From GCA-2726245 sp035513655 (GTDB taxonomy: Bacteria; Planctomycetota; Planctomycetia; Pirellulales; Pirellulaceae): a stretch of 7,095 bases of DNA. This document shows, piece by piece, positions 5,685 through 7,095 of this stretch; position 1 is the first letter of the stretch; every line of letters starts with the position of its first letter. Location: positions 1 through 7,095 of the forward strand of contig DATKBV010000203.1 in assembly GCA_035513655.1 (NCBI GenBank). The letters run 5' to 3'. Both the position numbers and the translations under genes were made by a program. The notes under the pieces were generated by a model that was given only the letters and a program-made list of their open reading frames with translations, had not been told where the DNA came from and did not search any database.

Positions 5685-6470
5685 ATGATGCTGGTCACCG
5701 GCCCTACCGGGAGCGGCAAGAGCACTACTCTCTATGCGGCACTTCGGGAGATCAATACGACGGATCGCAATGTTCTGACGCTGGAAGATCCGATCGAGTA
5801 CCAACTGGACGGGATCAGCCAAACGCAGATCAACACGAAGAAAGGAATGACGTTTGCTGCCGGCCTGCGCAGCGTCCTCCGCCAAGATCCCGACATCATC
5901 ATGGTGGGCGAAATCCGCGATGAAGAGACCGCCGTGATGGCGATCCAATCGGCTTTAACCGGCCACTTGGTATTCTCGACACTCCACACGAACGACGCTG
6001 CGAGCGCGGTGACACGTTTATTAGATCTCGGCATCGAGCCGTATCTCGTCGCCAGTTCCGTCGTGGCAGTACTCGCACAACGCCTCGTCCGAGGTAACTG
6101 CGTCGAATGCGTGCAGCCGTATGAACCTGCTGCCGATGAGTTGCTTCGGCTCGGATTGAAGAGTGGCTCCCGATCAAGCGAGGACGACCGGAGTCGAGCC
6201 CATCTGGCGAACGCCACTTTCATGAAGAGTGTTGGTTGCGAGACTTGTCGTCATACGGGTTATCGAGGCCGACTGGGAATTTTCGAGCTGCTGGCCGTGA
6301 ACGATACCGTGCGTTCTCAAGTGCAAGACCGAGCCAACGCGACGCAGATCCGCGACAGCGCACAGACGCAGGGAATGCGTCTGTTACGCGAAGACGGCAT
6401 CGCCAAAGCCTGTGCTGGGAAAACGACCTTGGACGAAGTCCTACGAGTCACCGTCCGTGCAACCATGTAA
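5685..6470 (+). CDS. GspE/PilB-type ATPase fragment lacking its N-terminal domains
   Basis: A 261-residue frame equal to the C-terminal ATPase half of a type II secretion / type IV pilus assembly ATPase. All motifs are intact: Walker A GPTGSGKST (6-14, Lys12), Asp box LEDPIEY (33-39), LRQDPD (65-70), Walker B IIMVGE (71-76), His box TGHLVFSTLHTNDA (92-105), zinc-finger cysteines C139/C142 and C185/C188, and YRGRLGIFELL. Family members are about 550 residues, so the N1 and N2 domains are absent. Family-like sequence (LHLEHG) continues a few codons upstream of the ATG but hits an in-frame TAA at 5658-5660, so the start is simply the first Met after a break. No Shine-Dalgarno is seen. It is probably a truncated gene; expression as a bare motor domain cannot be excluded. 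It is divergent from hisF and followed 71 bp later by a DUF1573 gene. Confidence 0.82.
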   Translation: MMLVTGPTGSGKSTTLYAALREINTTDRNVLTLEDPIEYQLDGISQTQINTKKGMTFAAGLRSVLRQDPDIIMVGEIRDEETAVMAIQSALTGHLVFSTLHTNDAASAVTRLLDLGIEPYLVASSVVAVLAQRLVRGNCVECVQPYEPAADELLRLGLKSGSRSSEDDRSRAHLANATFMKSVGCETCRHTGYRGRLGIFELLAVNDTVRSQVQDRANATQIRDSAQTQGMRLLREDGIAKACAGKTTLDEVLRVTVRATM

Positions 6471-6476
6471 AGCGGT

Positions 6477-6493
6477 CGTGGCAGCCCGCCACG
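6477..6493. terminator. Short hairpin after the GspE fragment
   Basis: CGTGGC-AGCCC-GCCACG forms a 6-bp perfect GC-rich stem starting 7 nt after the TAA. It lacks a following T-run, so an intrinsic terminator is doubtful; it could equally be another small intergenic palindrome. Confidence 0.35.
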
Positions 6494-6541
6494 CCAAATC
6501 AATGTCCGCGTGAGTATCCAGCAAACGCATTTTTCAGAAAC

Positions 6542-7095
6542 ATGATGTTTGTTCCGAGTTTCGAGATGACCAGTTCGATGATTCGTCTGCACGGCTACTC
6601 TTGGCGATTCCGCGTTGGGGTCGTGCTGCTGATCGTGAGCACTTACCCGGCGGGTGTTGTGGGGTCCGAGGGCGGCATCACGCTCTCCAAAGCGTCGCTC
6701 GATTTCGGTCCCGTAGCACTTGGTGCCACGGTCACCCAGAAGGTGACAATCACCAACGAGTCCGATGCCGCATTGCGCATTAGCAAGATCAACTGGACGT
6801 GCGGTTGCATTCAAGGCTTGATGAAAGATCCACAGATCACGGCGCACAGTGAATCGGAACTCGTGGTTCGAACACGCCCTACCAAGCCCGGCAAACAGGC
6901 AGGCACTTTGTTCTTGTATGACTCGCGTGGGCAATCGTATCAGTTACAAGTATCCGTCGAAGGCATTCCCGCGATTACCGTGAAGCCAGAAGTTTTGCAG
7001 TTCGGAGCCGTGGTCCAAGGTAGCGCGCCGGAGAAGCCACTGATTATTCAGTTTACCGAACCACGGACCTACGCCGTCGAGCGTCTCCATTTCGA
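6542..7095 (+). CDS. DUF1573 exported protein, C-terminus beyond window
   Basis: The frame is open from ATG 6542 to the right edge (184 codons visible). An N-terminal signal peptide is likely: basic RLHGYSWRFR, then hydrophobic VGVVLLIVSTYPAGVVG, with cleavage plausible before SEGG. The mature part begins ITLSKASLDFGPVALGATVTQ, then VTITNESDAALRISKI and WTCGC, the standard DUF1573 Ig-like (ASH-type) repeat with its Cys-Gly-Cys. A second repeat starts at ITVKPEVLQFGAVVQG and is cut by the window. Several starts are possible (6542, 6545, 6566, 6578); none has a clear Shine-Dalgarno, and 6578 would give the most typical signal peptide length. Such proteins are periplasmic or surface-located and of unknown role. 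It runs in the same direction as the GspE fragment. Confidence 0.85.
   Translation, partial: MMFVPSFEMTSSMIRLHGYSWRFRVGVVLLIVSTYPAGVVGSEGGITLSKASLDFGPVALGATVTQKVTITNESDAALRISKINWTCGCIQGLMKDPQITAHSESELVVRTRPTKPGKQAGTLFLYDSRGQSYQLQVSVEGIPAITVKPEVLQFGAVVQGSAPEKPLIIQFTEPRTYAVERLHF

Noticed and set aside
5368..5688. 106-residue plus-strand frame ending on the ATG of the GspE fragment
   Set aside because: No RBS, no domain, Arg/Pro/Ser-rich low-complexity tail; the overlap with ATGATG looks accidental.
6317..6934. 205-residue minus-strand frame
   Set aside because: It is antisense to the GspE fragment and the DUF1573 gene, both supported by conserved motifs.

Overview
The window looks like chromosomal DNA of a planctomycete, probably of the Pirellula/Blastopirellula kind. 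This is an inference from gene content, not from a search: a PilT-type ATPase and GspE/PilB paralogues, a small DUF4190-like membrane protein, a YiiX-like hydrolase with a long N-terminal extension, a DUF1573 protein, moderate GC, and short hairpin repeats between genes.

Minus strand, in transcription order from about 5450 down to 1: hisF (5338-4571), a pilT-like retraction ATPase (4523-3333), a GspE/PilB-like protein with destroyed nucleotide-binding motifs (3306-1972), a membrane protein (1883-1095), and a YiiX/YebB-like NlpC/P60-type hydrolase (947 to beyond base 1; GTG start). All are co-directional with short spacers (47, 26, 88 and 147 bp), so they could form one operon. A good sigma70-type promoter candidate lies at 5425-5453, upstream of hisF.

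The two longest spacers of this run carry copies of a 20-bp perfect hairpin repeat (CCAAGGTC-GCCA-GACCTTGG). In both places the hairpin is bracketed by a direct duplication of the gene junction itself: the last codons and stop of the upstream gene, plus the spacer up to the ribosome-binding site of the next gene. One duplication is 32-33 bp, the other 43 bp. This is the most unusual signal in the window and suggests a repeat that spreads with long target duplications, or by a replication-slippage process.

Plus strand: 5339-5684 is a gene-poor gap holding the promoter, a 12-bp tandem repeat and a possible transposase C-terminal remnant. It is followed by a GspE/PilB ATPase fragment that begins at the Walker A motif (5685-6470), and by a DUF1573 exported protein that runs off the right edge (6542 onward). 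So the window has two damaged GspE/PilB paralogues with opposite lesions: one keeps the fold but lost catalysis, the other keeps every catalytic motif but lost its N-terminal domains.
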